This document shows positions 16,810 through 23,894 of a DNA stretch of 25,448 nt, in pieces. The stretch is from DATBGS01 sp036557885 (lineage in GTDB: Bacteria > Chloroflexota > Ktedonobacteria > Ktedonobacterales > DATBGS01): positions 1-25,448 of the forward strand of contig DATBGS010000038.1 of the NCBI GenBank assembly GCA_036557885.1. The letters are read 5' to 3'. Numbering within the stretch: the stretch's first letter is position 1; each line of letters opens with the position of its first letter. Both the position numbers and the translations under genes were made by a program. The notes under the pieces are model-generated. The model was not told where the DNA came from. It did no database searches and saw only the letters and a program-made list of their open reading frames with translations.

Positions 16810-16845
16810 GAGGCCCGAAGAGGAATATGTTCCTCTTCGGGCCTC
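16810..16845 (-). promoter_or_regulatory. Perfect 16-bp-stem hairpin in the cysH leader
   Basis: GAGGCCCGAAGAGGAA (16810-16825) pairs perfectly with TTCCTCTTCGGGCCTC (16830-16845) around a 4-base loop. In the minus-strand transcript it lies 54 bases before the cysH start and is followed by a moderately U-rich stretch (TTTCATCTTG). A second small palindrome, CCAG-4-CTGG, overlaps its far edge (16845-16856). It could be a partial terminator setting the ratio of the DUF2292 gene to the rest of the operon, a leader attenuator, or an RNA-stability element. I see no SAM-I or T-box consensus beside it. Confidence 0.6.
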
Positions 16846-16930
16846 CAGTTTTCTGGTCAGCCTATGGAATGATCCTAAAAAGCTTGTTTCCCAACATGAT
16901 TAGTAGAACAACATGAGCACTCTCAACCCA

Positions 16931-17113
16931 TTATTTGCGCTGAGTTCGGTGCTTGATGCGTAGCTTCTCGACAGTATCAATCTGGATGACGCGATTATCC
17001 TGCACAATCACCTGGACCGAACCATGTTGAAGCCGACGCAGAATAGGGATCAAGGTAGCTACGACCTCTTCTTCCTCGGTCGTCAGACCCAGCCTCTGTG
17101 CCGAAGGGTCCAT
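16931..17113 (-). CDS. DUF2292 / YezD-like small protein
   Basis: This 60-residue protein matches the DUF2292 (YezD) family from about residue 20: ILRRLQHGSVQVIVQDNRVI, then QIDTVEKLRIKHR, the typical pattern of a conserved small beta-rich domain. Homologues are often found beside sulfate-assimilation genes in Bacillus and other bacteria, but the molecular role is unknown. The ATG at 17113 gives the usual length; a TTG at 17143 with a closer AGGAG site would add ten residues. It is the first gene of the sulfur operon, 175 bases before cysH, with the hairpin between them. Confidence 0.85.
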   Translation of the reverse strand: MDPSAQRLGLTTEEEEVVATLIPILRRLQHGSVQVIVQDNRVIQIDTVEKLRIKHRTQRK

Positions 17114-17173
17114 GCCACACGCTATCCTCTCGCTGCTGAACAACGACGCTCCTCTTCCTCACGCCGCGCCATG

Positions 17174-17196
17174 AAGTTGAGTATATATATCAACTT
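17174..17196. promoter_or_regulatory. 23-bp palindrome upstream of the sulfur operon, candidate operator
   Basis: AAGTTGA (17174-17180) and TCAACTT (17190-17196) form a perfect 7-bp inverted repeat around a 9-base AT stretch. A third half-site, read GTTGATA on the minus strand, follows directly (to about 17201). It lies about 60 bases before the DUF2292 start, in a strongly AT-rich patch unlike the surrounding DNA, where the operon promoter would be expected; TATACT on the minus strand inside it could be a -10 element. A dimeric repressor or activator of sulfur genes is a reasonable guess; the regulator is not in the window. Confidence 0.5.
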
Positions 17197-17339
17197 TATC
17201 AACTACAGGCTATGCAAAGATATATACCATTATCAAAGCTCAGATGTCAATGCCTGGCATAGGATGGCAGGGCTTTTCAGTTCTGTTCAAGACTTGTTAG
17301 CCAGTCTAAGACCGCCTGAGGGTGGGCGCTGGCAAAGCG

Positions 17340-17431
17340 CCTGTGCTGGCTACTTTCATCATCGGACACAAACAACTGGTACAATTGTGCTCAACCCCTC
17401 TTTTTTCGCCCGGATGAAGGATGTAGACAGG
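17340..17431. repeat. MITE-like palindromic repeat, copy C (inverted)
   Basis: The left end reads CCTGTGCTGGCTACTTTCAT and continues CATCGG, matching the right end of copies A and B in reverse. The core CAATTGTGCTCAACCCCTC and the TTTTTTCGCCCGGATGA stretch match copy B in reverse complement. The right end (reversed CCTGTCTACATCCTTCATCC) lacks the CTGG step, so this copy is more degenerate. It lies about 230 bases upstream of the sulfur operon's first gene. Confidence 0.72.
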
Positions 17432-18084
17432 CATGCCAAAGTGCCAACTCAAGACCCAGGTTGAGCGAACAGCTGGTGGGCGGCGAAAATGTCCGCCAGT
17501 CTTGCTGCTTCTTTGGTGTACGCGCGAGCGGAACCGAAGGGGTCGAATCCGCGATCTCAGGGAAAGCCTGCTGGCATCTGGGTTCAGGCCCTGCATAGGG
17601 GGCAATAGAGCATGGTGGTCGAATCCGCGATCACTGATGGGGCCGCTTTGGGGCTGGGTTGAAAGCAAGCGGGACGGAACCGACGGGCATCAACCCCGTT
17701 ATCAGATAATTTATTGTTACAAGCGGGCTATTGTGCTTTAGTTGCTCTCCTCTGGTACTTGTGCGTTTATTTTACCACTTTTGCCCAGCTTTTGCTCGCA
17801 CTTCTGCCCTGCTCGTTCCTGCCTCTTCACCCAAGAGGGAGTAACAGAGCAGCGATCAATGGCGCCTGTTCTCAACGCTCCGGACGCAATTTCCGCCCAT
17901 TATGGGTCCAGTGTAGGTGATCGGGTGACGCGAAGAGCAGGGCAAAGGAGTGCTCAGCCGGGCCGTTGGACTCAATCGTCCCGATGGCTGGGGTAAAGAC
18001 ATGGACCCCGATAGCTCAGGCCAGGACGCCTCCAAACCGGCGGAGGCCCAGGAGGGCGCGAATTTGCGCCAGGGTATCTATCTG
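17432..18084. other. Gene-free interval with short direct repeats
   Basis: I see no gene with family resemblance or a good start here. The interval holds the 16-base direct repeat described at 17539-17630 and a T- and C-rich stretch around 17740-17830. Open frames across it have no recognisable motif and several overlap in conflicting phases. It separates the divergent edge of the sulfur operon from the 3' end of the alpha/beta hydrolase gene. Confidence 0.5.
17539..17630. repeat. Pair of 16-base direct repeats
   Basis: GGTCGAATCCGCGATC occurs at 17539-17554 and again at 17615-17630, starts 76 bases apart. A second motif, CGGAACCGAMGGG, occurs near 17527 and near 17675, so the two repeats interleave. 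The GGTCGAATCC core resembles a tRNA T-loop, but no tRNA folds around either copy. Origin is unknown. Confidence 0.55.
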
Positions 18085-18909
18085 CTAAACACCCTCCAGA
18101 AAGTCCAGCACAACCGTATTGAAGCGTTCTGGCTCTTCCATATTCACCATATGGGCCACGCCGGGGAAGATCACCTGCTGCGCGCCGCTGATCCCCTGCA
18201 CCAGCGTCTTCATCGCCGTCACCGTACCTGAGTAATCCAGATCGCCCCAGAGCACTAACGTAGGCACGCTCACTTCGCCCAGCCTGCTCACAGCGGGCGG
18301 CTCCAGCACACGCGGCTGAATTTCCTCGTGATGTATCTGGTAGTTATTGGCAATCATCTCGCGCAGCCGCTCGCGCACCGAAGCAGCGATGCGCCCCTCC
18401 GGCTGGCCCGGCCCATCGCCCCAAACGCGCACCCCAAAGTCAGTCAGCGCCTCATAGTCCTTTTGCTCCTCCAGTCGCTCGTATTCCGTGAAAATCGGCA
18501 GTTCGGCCTCCGTTGGCTGATCTTCATAGCCGCTCACCGCCCCCGCTACCGGAATCAACGCCCGCACCATCTCAGGATGCTCCAACGTAAAATCCAGCGC
18601 GATCTGCCCACCGCGTGACAGGCCTAGGACGGCCGTGCGTTCCACGCCTACGTGCCGGAGCAGATCAACAATATCCTGGCGGTTGGAGAACGAGACGTTT
18701 TCCGAGGTCGTCTTGCCAAAGCCCCGCGCATCATAGCGAATGACGTGGAAGCGCTCCGCAAAGACCTCGAATTGGTCATCCCACATCCGGCAATCTGCCA
18801 CGCCAGCATGCACCAGCACCAGGGATGGCCCCGTCCCTGCCACCTCGTAATAGAGCCGCCCACCTTCGACCGCGACAAAGCCGGTCTCTGGTACGCTGCT
18901 TTTGCTCAT
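18085..18909 (-). CDS. Alpha/beta-fold hydrolase
   Basis: This 274-residue cytoplasmic protein has the complete alpha/beta-hydrolase catalytic set: nucleophile Ser98 in the elbow GLSRGG, acid Asp225 in WGDLD, and His253 in GVAHMVNMEEP. VLVHAG near residue 33 is the oxyanion-hole strand, and YDARGFGKT is a family motif. A helical cap spans about 120-205. Relatives include 3-oxoadipate enol-lactonases and other esterases; nothing here fixes the substrate. An AAAGGAAAG site precedes the ATG. It is not closely followed by other genes, so it is probably transcribed alone or at the end of the MtrA-like/DinB unit. Confidence 0.9.
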   Translation of the reverse strand: MSKSSVPETGFVAVEGGRLYYEVAGTGPSLVLVHAGVADCRMWDDQFEVFAERFHVIRYDARGFGKTTSENVSFSNRQDIVDLLRHVGVERTAVLGLSRGGQIALDFTLEHPEMVRALIPVAGAVSGYEDQPTEAELPIFTEYERLEEQKDYEALTDFGVRVWGDGPGQPEGRIAASVRERLREMIANNYQIHHEEIQPRVLEPPAVSRLGEVSVPTLVLWGDLDYSGTVTAMKTLVQGISGAQQVIFPGVAHMVNMEEPERFNTVVLDFLEGV

Positions 18910-19342
18910 CGAACGCTTTCCTTTCTCGTCTCGTAAGCATCAGTGCTGCCCTTGTTCCCCCTCTTCTTCGCAGGGCGGTTACAGCAAAGGTGGACCATCC
19001 ATCTTGCATTCCTCAATTCTCTCTGCTTCATGTAGCGGCCTCTGGTTTGCGTCGGCTGAAGAGTTGGCCTATGACGCCGGCCACGATGCCTAGATGGTCG
19101 AGCCGTTCTGGGACATAGGTGGCTGCTTGAGACAGGGGAGCACCTCCATGAGTCTTCCCTTATACTCACCCAAAAGACGCTCCCCTTCGTCAGACGCGGC
19201 CCGAGTCGCATCTGCACACCGGATGCTGAGTCGATGCTGTCCGCTAACCGAGCCATGGCGGCTCGCGGATGCTTCCCTGGACAACACGCCCCTGGTGGTT
19301 GGTGGAGCCTTCCAACGTGTGTTGTCACCACCGCTCATTTTA
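18910..19342. other. Gene-poor interval between hydrolase and DinB-like genes
   Basis: A minus-strand frame of up to 82 residues (19090-19338; for example CADATRAASDEGERLLGEYK) is open, but has no motif I can assign and no clear ribosome site. It could be a non-coding relic of a mobile element. Nothing else is supported. Confidence 0.35.
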
Positions 19343-19837
19343 CTAAGTCTCCAGAGCCGCCTGCAAGCTCCTGAGATGTTCCTGCGCGTGGTTGATGAGA
19401 ATCGCCTCGATGATGTGGCGCAGACTCACCGGACCGCTCCCAGATGAAGTGGGGGCCGTTCTCTCCAGGTCTTCGTCCTCGAGGCCCTCGATCAGCCCTA
19501 AGACGGCGGCCTCGTTGTGCCGCAGCAACGCCAGCGTCTCCTCCTGGGCAAAAGTGGCAAAGTGGTGCGCATACCACTCGGTCAAATCCTGCCCCGCAGG
19601 AACGTCTTCCTGCTGGGGAGGCAGTCTTTGCCCAGCAAGGATCGCGGCAATGACGGCTGCGACCCAGCCATCTTGATCGTAGCCGTTGGCGATATGGTGG
19701 ATGGTGACGCCGACCGACCACTCCCCAACAACGCAGGGGGTTTGCCACTGCGTGGTCGTACAGGGTTCCACCAAGCTCCTGATGGCGTCGTTCACCTCAG
19801 CGAACCGAGAGGCCAAGTCCTGAACTCGCTGCTGCAT
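19343..19837 (-). CDS. DinB-superfamily protein
   Basis: This 164-residue protein has the four-helix DinB/maleylpyruvate-isomerase-like pattern: an opening helix (RVQDLASRFAEVNDAIRSLV), VVGEWSVGVTIHHIANGYDQ with the first metal-type histidines near residues 47-48, and ILINHAQEHLRSLQAAL at the C-terminus with the other histidines. Such proteins bind a divalent metal and often act as thiol-dependent transferases; the reaction is unknown here. It starts 30 bases after the MtrA-like gene, with GGAG upstream, so the two are probably co-transcribed. Confidence 0.82.
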   Translation of the reverse strand: MQQRVQDLASRFAEVNDAIRSLVEPCTTTQWQTPCVVGEWSVGVTIHHIANGYDQDGWVAAVIAAILAGQRLPPQQEDVPAGQDLTEWYAHHFATFAQEETLALLRHNEAAVLGLIEGLEDEDLERTAPTSSGSGPVSLRHIIEAILINHAQEHLRSLQAALET

Positions 19838-19867
19838 GCGCTCTTGCGCTCCTTCCTGGACTGGTCA

Positions 19868-20305
19868 CTATGAGAGGAGTAGGCCATGCTGTGTCGGTCC
19901 TGGAAACGTTGCCACCTGTTGCGGCGTGACGGTGCGCAAGACCGGCTCGTAGCCTTCCGTGCCGATGATGCTCCTGGCTTCATCCACTCCGTTCTCAAAG
20001 AGCGCGCCCAGCGACTGCCCCTGGCGAAAAAGCCGCGATTTCTTGCCGCACAGGAGCAGGAAGCGAATAGCGGGGTTCGCCGTAACGTTGAGGATGATAT
20101 GTTTGATGCCCAGGTTCGCTGTCTGCACTTCGCCGGCAATGGCGACCCCAGAGAAGCCGGCGATTGGAGCGAGCAGTTCATCGCTGGTCAAGGCGCAAAC
20201 GGCCACCGGCACTGTGGGGTCGCCGACGCGATAACTGCTCTCGATGATCGGCCAGGAAGCCTGGACCTGGCGTGGTTCTTCCTCGTTGGGGGGAGTGGGT
20301 TGCAT
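19868..20305 (-). CDS. MtrA-like protein (methyltransferase subunit A family)
   Basis: Despite its bacterial setting, this 145-residue protein lines up along nearly its whole length with MtrA, subunit A of methanogen tetrahydromethanopterin S-methyltransferase. Shared blocks are SWPIIESSYRVGDPTVPVAV (residues 17-36), GVAIAGEVQTANLGIKHIIL, NPAIRFLLLCGK (77-88), QGQSLGALFENGVD (95-108) and IIGTEGYEPVL. In MtrA a histidine (His84) just before the GQS motif binds cobalt; by gap-free alignment from memory, this position is Phe93 here. It also lacks MtrA's C-terminal membrane anchor. Corrinoid methyl transfer is therefore doubtful and the real role unknown. The ATG at 20305 has AGGAAGAG upstream. 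Confidence 0.82.
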   Translation of the reverse strand: MQPTPPNEEEPRQVQASWPIIESSYRVGDPTVPVAVCALTSDELLAPIAGFSGVAIAGEVQTANLGIKHIILNVTANPAIRFLLLCGKKSRLFRQGQSLGALFENGVDEARSIIGTEGYEPVLRTVTPQQVATFPGPTQHGLLLS

Positions 20306-20354
20306 ACACACTCTTCCTTTCGGTATGATGAATCGGGACATCGTCCTCTCGTCA

Positions 20355-20384
20355 ACTATACCGCGAGCATGAGCTATAGACCAA
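20355..20384 (-). promoter_or_regulatory. Candidate promoter of the MtrA-like/DinB unit
   Basis: Read on the minus strand, TTGGTC (20384-20379) and TATAGT (20360-20355) are separated by 18 bases. They match the sigma-70 boxes at four and five of six positions. Transcription would start near 20348, leaving a leader of about 43 bases before the ATG at 20305. Confidence 0.4.
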
Positions 20385-20451
20385 CGAACATCCGTAATAA
20401 CACTCGGAAGAATACCCGGAACTTCTTGCCTGGTGGTTGATAATGACAAAC

Positions 20452-20475
20452 TAGCGGCGAATTTATTCGCCGCTA
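20452..20475. terminator. Perfect 24-base palindrome, possible terminator
   Basis: TAGCGGCGAAT and ATTCGCCGCTA are perfect inverted arms around two bases, giving a G+C-rich stem with an AT-rich tip. It lies between the MtrA-like promoter and the broken ORF at 20617. It would be a bidirectional hairpin, but only weak T-rich sequence follows on the minus strand (GTTTGTCATT), so terminator is only one reading; an operator is another. Confidence 0.4.
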
Positions 20476-20616
20476 CTGCTGCTTGAGAACGATCTGAAGG
20501 GAACCACCCGATGCCAGAAGAACAGGGAATAGGGGGCTTGAGCAAAAGGCTGGATAGATAGTATGCGCTCTCTGTTGGCGTGATGAAGGAGGGAGGTATC
20601 GACATCACGGAAGCTT

Positions 20617-20907
20617 ATGACTCTCAGATCGTGGGGAGCAGGAAGGCAGAGAATATACCTCTCACCTGGATATTCCGCAGCGTATGCGAGGACCTTCCTG
20701 GCCCGCCTGGCACGGGAGGGGCATCGTGATCTGCCCTTGGCCCATACCGACAAGCAGCAGGGTCTTGTGGCGCTCTTCAGGCAGTGAGTGGAACAGGGCG
20801 TCCTGGCTTCAAGAGAGAGTGCCACCGTCAGACTGAATCTTGAGACGCTCATCTCCTGGCTAGAGCAAGAGCAGATCCTCTATGAAAAGAGCACTTGGTC
20901 TTGGTAA
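20617..20907 (+). pseudogene. Small unknown ORF interrupted by one in-frame TGA
   Basis: From an ATG at 20617 one frame runs 97 codons to TAA at 20905-20907, broken only by TGA at 20785-20787. Before it: MTLRSWGAGRQRIYLSPGYS, then AAYARTFLARLAREGHRDLP. After it: VEQGVLASRESATVRLNLET, then LISWLEQEQILYEKS. Good codon-like composition on both sides suggests a single Trp (TGG) to stop change in an older gene (FRQ-stop-VEQ). The family is not recognised. It ends directly before the upstream ATG of the regulator frame. Confidence 0.45.
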
Positions 20908-20943
20908 ATGCCCTCTTATAAGGGCTGGCAGAGGAGGATGGTG

Positions 20944-22353
20944 ATGAACACGCTACCTGCTCCCTCATTTGGCGTGCTACTGCGACGCGCCCGCCGCGAT
21001 GCGGGGTTGACCCAGGCAGAACTGGCCGCCCGCGCGCGCATCAGTGTGGATACGATCAGTCTGCTGGAACGTGAGCTGACCCGCGCTCCACAGCATGAGA
21101 CCTTGGCCCTGCTGGCGGAGGCGCTTCGACTGGCCCCAGCGGAGCAGGAGCAGTGGGAGCAGGTCACACGTGGGACTCGGCTGCCTAGTATCATGCCAGA
21201 ACCGCCGGGCAATGTAAGCCAGGCGTTTGTCTGCCCACTGCCTGGTATCAAGCGCCAGCTCCCTCTACCAGCGACCCCCCTGATCGGGCGAGCGCAGGAG
21301 GTCCAAGCGATCTGCGCGCTGCTTCAACGTTCTGAAGTACGCTTGCTCACTGTGACCGGAAGCGCGGGGGTGGGCAAAACCCGCCTGGCGCTCCAGGTGG
21401 CGGCGGACCTCGCTGGTGCATTTGCAGATGGCGTGCTGGCTATCTGCCTGGGCGTACTCAATGACCCGGAGTTGGTGCTGCCCACGCTCGCGCAGGCGCT
21501 GGGACTGCGCGAATCGGGCGCCCAGCCGGTCCTCGCCCTCCTGACAACTGCACTGCGCGAGCAGCAGATATTGCTCGTGTTGGACAACTTTGAGCAAATC
21601 ATCGCAGTGGCTCCTAACCTAGCAGCGCTGTTAGAAGGCTGCCCTGGAGTGAAACTGCTGGTCACCAGCCGCGAGGTGCTGCATCTACGCGCTGAGCAGC
21701 AGTTTGTCGTGTCGCCACTCGCGCTACCCGCGCTGCCCTTACGCGCTGTGCTCCAGCAGATAGACAGCAACGCGCTCGAAGAGAACCCCGCCGTGCAACT
21801 CTTCCTACAACGAGCGCGGGCCGTGCAGCCGGACGTGCATCTCACTCCAGACAACGCCGCCACCATCGCCGAGATCTGTCACCGCCTGGAGGGCATTCCG
21901 CTCGCCATCGAACTGGCTGCCCCACGTCTCAAACTGCTCTCCCCAGCGGCTCTGCTGGCGCGCCTGGAGGGGCGCTTGCAGGTGCTCAGGGGAGGCGCCC
22001 GTGATCTCCCAGAGCGGCAGCGCACCATGCGCGCCACCCTTGCCTGGAGCTACGAACTGCTCCCGCCTGCCGAGCAGACGCTCTTTCGACGGCTGGCGGT
22101 CTTTATGGGCGACTGGACGCTCGAAGCAGCGGAACAGGTCTGCCGAGGGGCTGGAATGCTAGAACTGGATATGCTGGAAGGGCTGAGTTCCCTGCTGGAC
22201 AAGAGCCTGGTGAGCCAGGAGCGTGACAACAGTGGGGAGGCGCGCTTCCAGATGTTGTCTGTGCTGCGCGAGTTTGGGCTGGAGCAGTTGGACGCCGAGG
22301 GGGAAGGCACGGCTACGCGCGAGGCGCATGCGGCGTACTACCTCGGCTGGTAG
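20944..22353 (+). CDS. HTH plus NB-ARC ATPase regulator, C-terminally truncated
   Basis: This 469-residue protein is the front part of an AfsR/LuxR-like regulator. An XRE-type helix-turn-helix covers residues 9-65 (GLTQAELAARARISVDTISL). The NB-ARC ATPase follows: P-loop GSAGVGKT at 139-146, Walker B LLVLDNFEQ, LLVTSREVL, GIPLAIELAA, and the winged-helix segment LAWSYELLPPAEQTLFRRLA. Normally a long TPR region follows; here the frame stops just after AHAAYYLGW. Reading the other frame from about 22344 gives RLVEEAGGTLPP then TAA, so a one-base loss near 22345 probably broke the gene before the IS66 element begins. The ATG at 20944 is preferred because GGAGG lies 7 bases upstream. Ligand sensing is likely lost. 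Confidence 0.85.
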   Translation: MNTLPAPSFGVLLRRARRDAGLTQAELAARARISVDTISLLERELTRAPQHETLALLAEALRLAPAEQEQWEQVTRGTRLPSIMPEPPGNVSQAFVCPLPGIKRQLPLPATPLIGRAQEVQAICALLQRSEVRLLTVTGSAGVGKTRLALQVAADLAGAFADGVLAICLGVLNDPELVLPTLAQALGLRESGAQPVLALLTTALREQQILLVLDNFEQIIAVAPNLAALLEGCPGVKLLVTSREVLHLRAEQQFVVSPLALPALPLRAVLQQIDSNALEENPAVQLFLQRARAVQPDVHLTPDNAATIAEICHRLEGIPLAIELAAPRLKLLSPAALLARLEGRLQVLRGGARDLPERQRTMRATLAWSYELLPPAEQTLFRRLAVFMGDWTLEAAEQVCRGAGMLELDMLEGLSSLLDKSLVSQERDNSGEARFQMLSVLREFGLEQLDAEGEGTATREAHAAYYLGW

Positions 22354-22407
22354 AGGAGGCTGGCGGCACTTTGCCCCCGTAATGTGCGAAAACTCCATCC
22401 CAGAATC

Positions 22408-23886
22408 GTAACTATTCAGGTGCCCCTGGCAATGGGAAGAGGGTGCCCACGAAAGACAGCCACGATGGCAGCCAGCATGGTATGCCCCTGCTTGTGTATG
22501 GTGGAGAGATAGCTGCGAATACGGCAGAAGGCTGTCAGTCCTCGCTCACTCCGAAAGGTACCTGAGATCTTCTGCTGCGCTTTGACCATCCGCAGATCAC
22601 GTTCCGCTTGATTGTTGGTGAAGGGGATCGTCAGGTCGTCCAGAAACGCCAGGACCTGCTCAGCGCGTCGCACCAACTCATCAAGGAGATTTTTGGCCGC
22701 ACTTTGTTTGCCTCGCCCCCGCCGTTGAGTGGCCTGGGGTGGGGGCGGCTGGGCAGCAAACCCACGAGCCAGGATGTCAAAATACTGACCCACCCACTCC
22801 TCCCGCTCGTGCGCAGGCAGTCGCCTCGCACCTTGCTCCCGCCACTCACGAGCCGCCTTATACATGCCCAGTAGCGCCTCTTTGAGGTCGCCTGCCCAGT
22901 CCTGGTGTTGTTCCTGGACATGGGTGAGATCACGGAGCAAGTGGGCACCGCAGATACTATGTGTACAGGTGTACCGGTCATAACTGGCCCATCGGTCGTG
23001 CATGGCCCGTCCCCGAAAGCGGGGCCAGATACCAATCGCCTCAAGCGCTTCATGACCGCGCTTGCGATGCCAGGCCAGGTGCGTGAGCCAGCGCGTGCTA
23101 TTCACATGGAGCCAGTGGAGGTGCCCCTGGACCCGCACGCCAGTCTCATCCCCGTGCTGTACAGGGCTGGAGAAAATACTCTCGGCAATCTGAAGCTGGA
23201 TGGGTTCCAATACAACCGCGGCTTGCTGTACCCAGCGCGCCAGCGTGCCGGCTGACAGTGAACACCCGCATAATTCAGCGAGCGCCTCACAGGTCCGCTG
23301 AGCAGGCACGAATTGGGCCTGGTTCAGATACACGGCCAGCGCTCGCACGTGCACGCCGTACTGCGCTGGGCTACTTACCTCGGCGGGAAAGGTCCCACGA
23401 TTCAGCTGCTGGCAGGCTGGACAGCACACCTGCTCTACCTGATGTTCGCTGACAACCATCCTCCACGGGGGCAGGTCTTGGACCTGACGGCGTTCGATCA
23501 CCTCGCCCGCCACGCCCGCTAACGGATGTTGACAAGCAGCACAGCGATCTGGCCGATGCCGGAGCACCTTGTCCGGATGCTCGACCAACGACAAGGTGAC
23601 GCCAGGGTGACCCCGCTGACCTCCGATCTTCCGCTCGCTTGGGATGCGCTGGCTGCGCGTCTTGCGGGTCGGGCCGTCGGTGGAAGGAGGCTTACTGCTG
23701 TTCTGGCTGTCTTTCCTCAGATGTCGGTTCCGTTTGGGCTGCCGAGCCTGGACCAGCGCCAACTGCTTGCGCAGCGCTGTTACTTCCGCTCGCAATGCGG
23801 CGTTTTCGGCCTTCAGATGGGCGATGCATGCTTCCCCTGTCATGCCTCTATTCTACCGGCCTGTGCAATCCCCTCTGAATAGTTAC
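22408..23886 (-). mobile_element. IS66-family insertion sequence, single-ORF type
   Basis: GTAACTATTCAG at 22408-22419 and its reverse complement at 23875-23886 are 12-bp terminal inverted repeats; IS66 ends typically begin GTAA. The 1479-bp element carries only the large transposase, as in the ISBst12-like subgroup. The flanking octamers (CCAGAATC on the left, TATGGGCG on the right) do not match, so the usual 8-bp target duplication is missing. Confidence 0.87.
22416..23843 (-). CDS. IS66-family transposase
   Basis: This 475-residue transposase begins with a leucine-rich coiled coil (HLKAENAALRAEVTALRKQL) and the basic NSSKPPSTDGP segment. A zinc-finger-like part follows (CAACQHPL near residue 100, CCPACQQ near 140). 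The DDE core has QHGDETGVRV (first Asp, about 230), MHDRWASYDR (second Asp) and PFTNNQAERDLRMVKAQQKI (Glu, near 415). The C-terminal FCRIRSYLSTIHKQG block is characteristic of IS66. The gene is intact and its stop lies inside the terminal repeat. Confidence 0.92.
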   Translation of the reverse strand: MTGEACIAHLKAENAALRAEVTALRKQLALVQARQPKRNRHLRKDSQNSSKPPSTDGPTRKTRSQRIPSERKIGGQRGHPGVTLSLVEHPDKVLRHRPDRCAACQHPLAGVAGEVIERRQVQDLPPWRMVVSEHQVEQVCCPACQQLNRGTFPAEVSSPAQYGVHVRALAVYLNQAQFVPAQRTCEALAELCGCSLSAGTLARWVQQAAVVLEPIQLQIAESIFSSPVQHGDETGVRVQGHLHWLHVNSTRWLTHLAWHRKRGHEALEAIGIWPRFRGRAMHDRWASYDRYTCTHSICGAHLLRDLTHVQEQHQDWAGDLKEALLGMYKAAREWREQGARRLPAHEREEWVGQYFDILARGFAAQPPPPQATQRRGRGKQSAAKNLLDELVRRAEQVLAFLDDLTIPFTNNQAERDLRMVKAQQKISGTFRSERGLTAFCRIRSYLSTIHKQGHTMLAAIVAVFRGHPLPIARGT

Positions 23887-23894
23887 TATGGGCG

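Noticed and set aside
16810..16960. SAM or T-box riboswitch upstream of cysH
   Set aside because: The leader lacks the conserved SAM-I core and T-box sequence; only the long hairpin is supported.
17539..17630. tRNA or pseudo-tRNA suggested by a T-loop-like GGTCGAATCC
   Set aside because: No acceptor, anticodon or D stem can be paired around either copy.
17539..17630. CRISPR-like repeat pair
   Set aside because: Only two copies, repeat too short, no further units and no cas genes.
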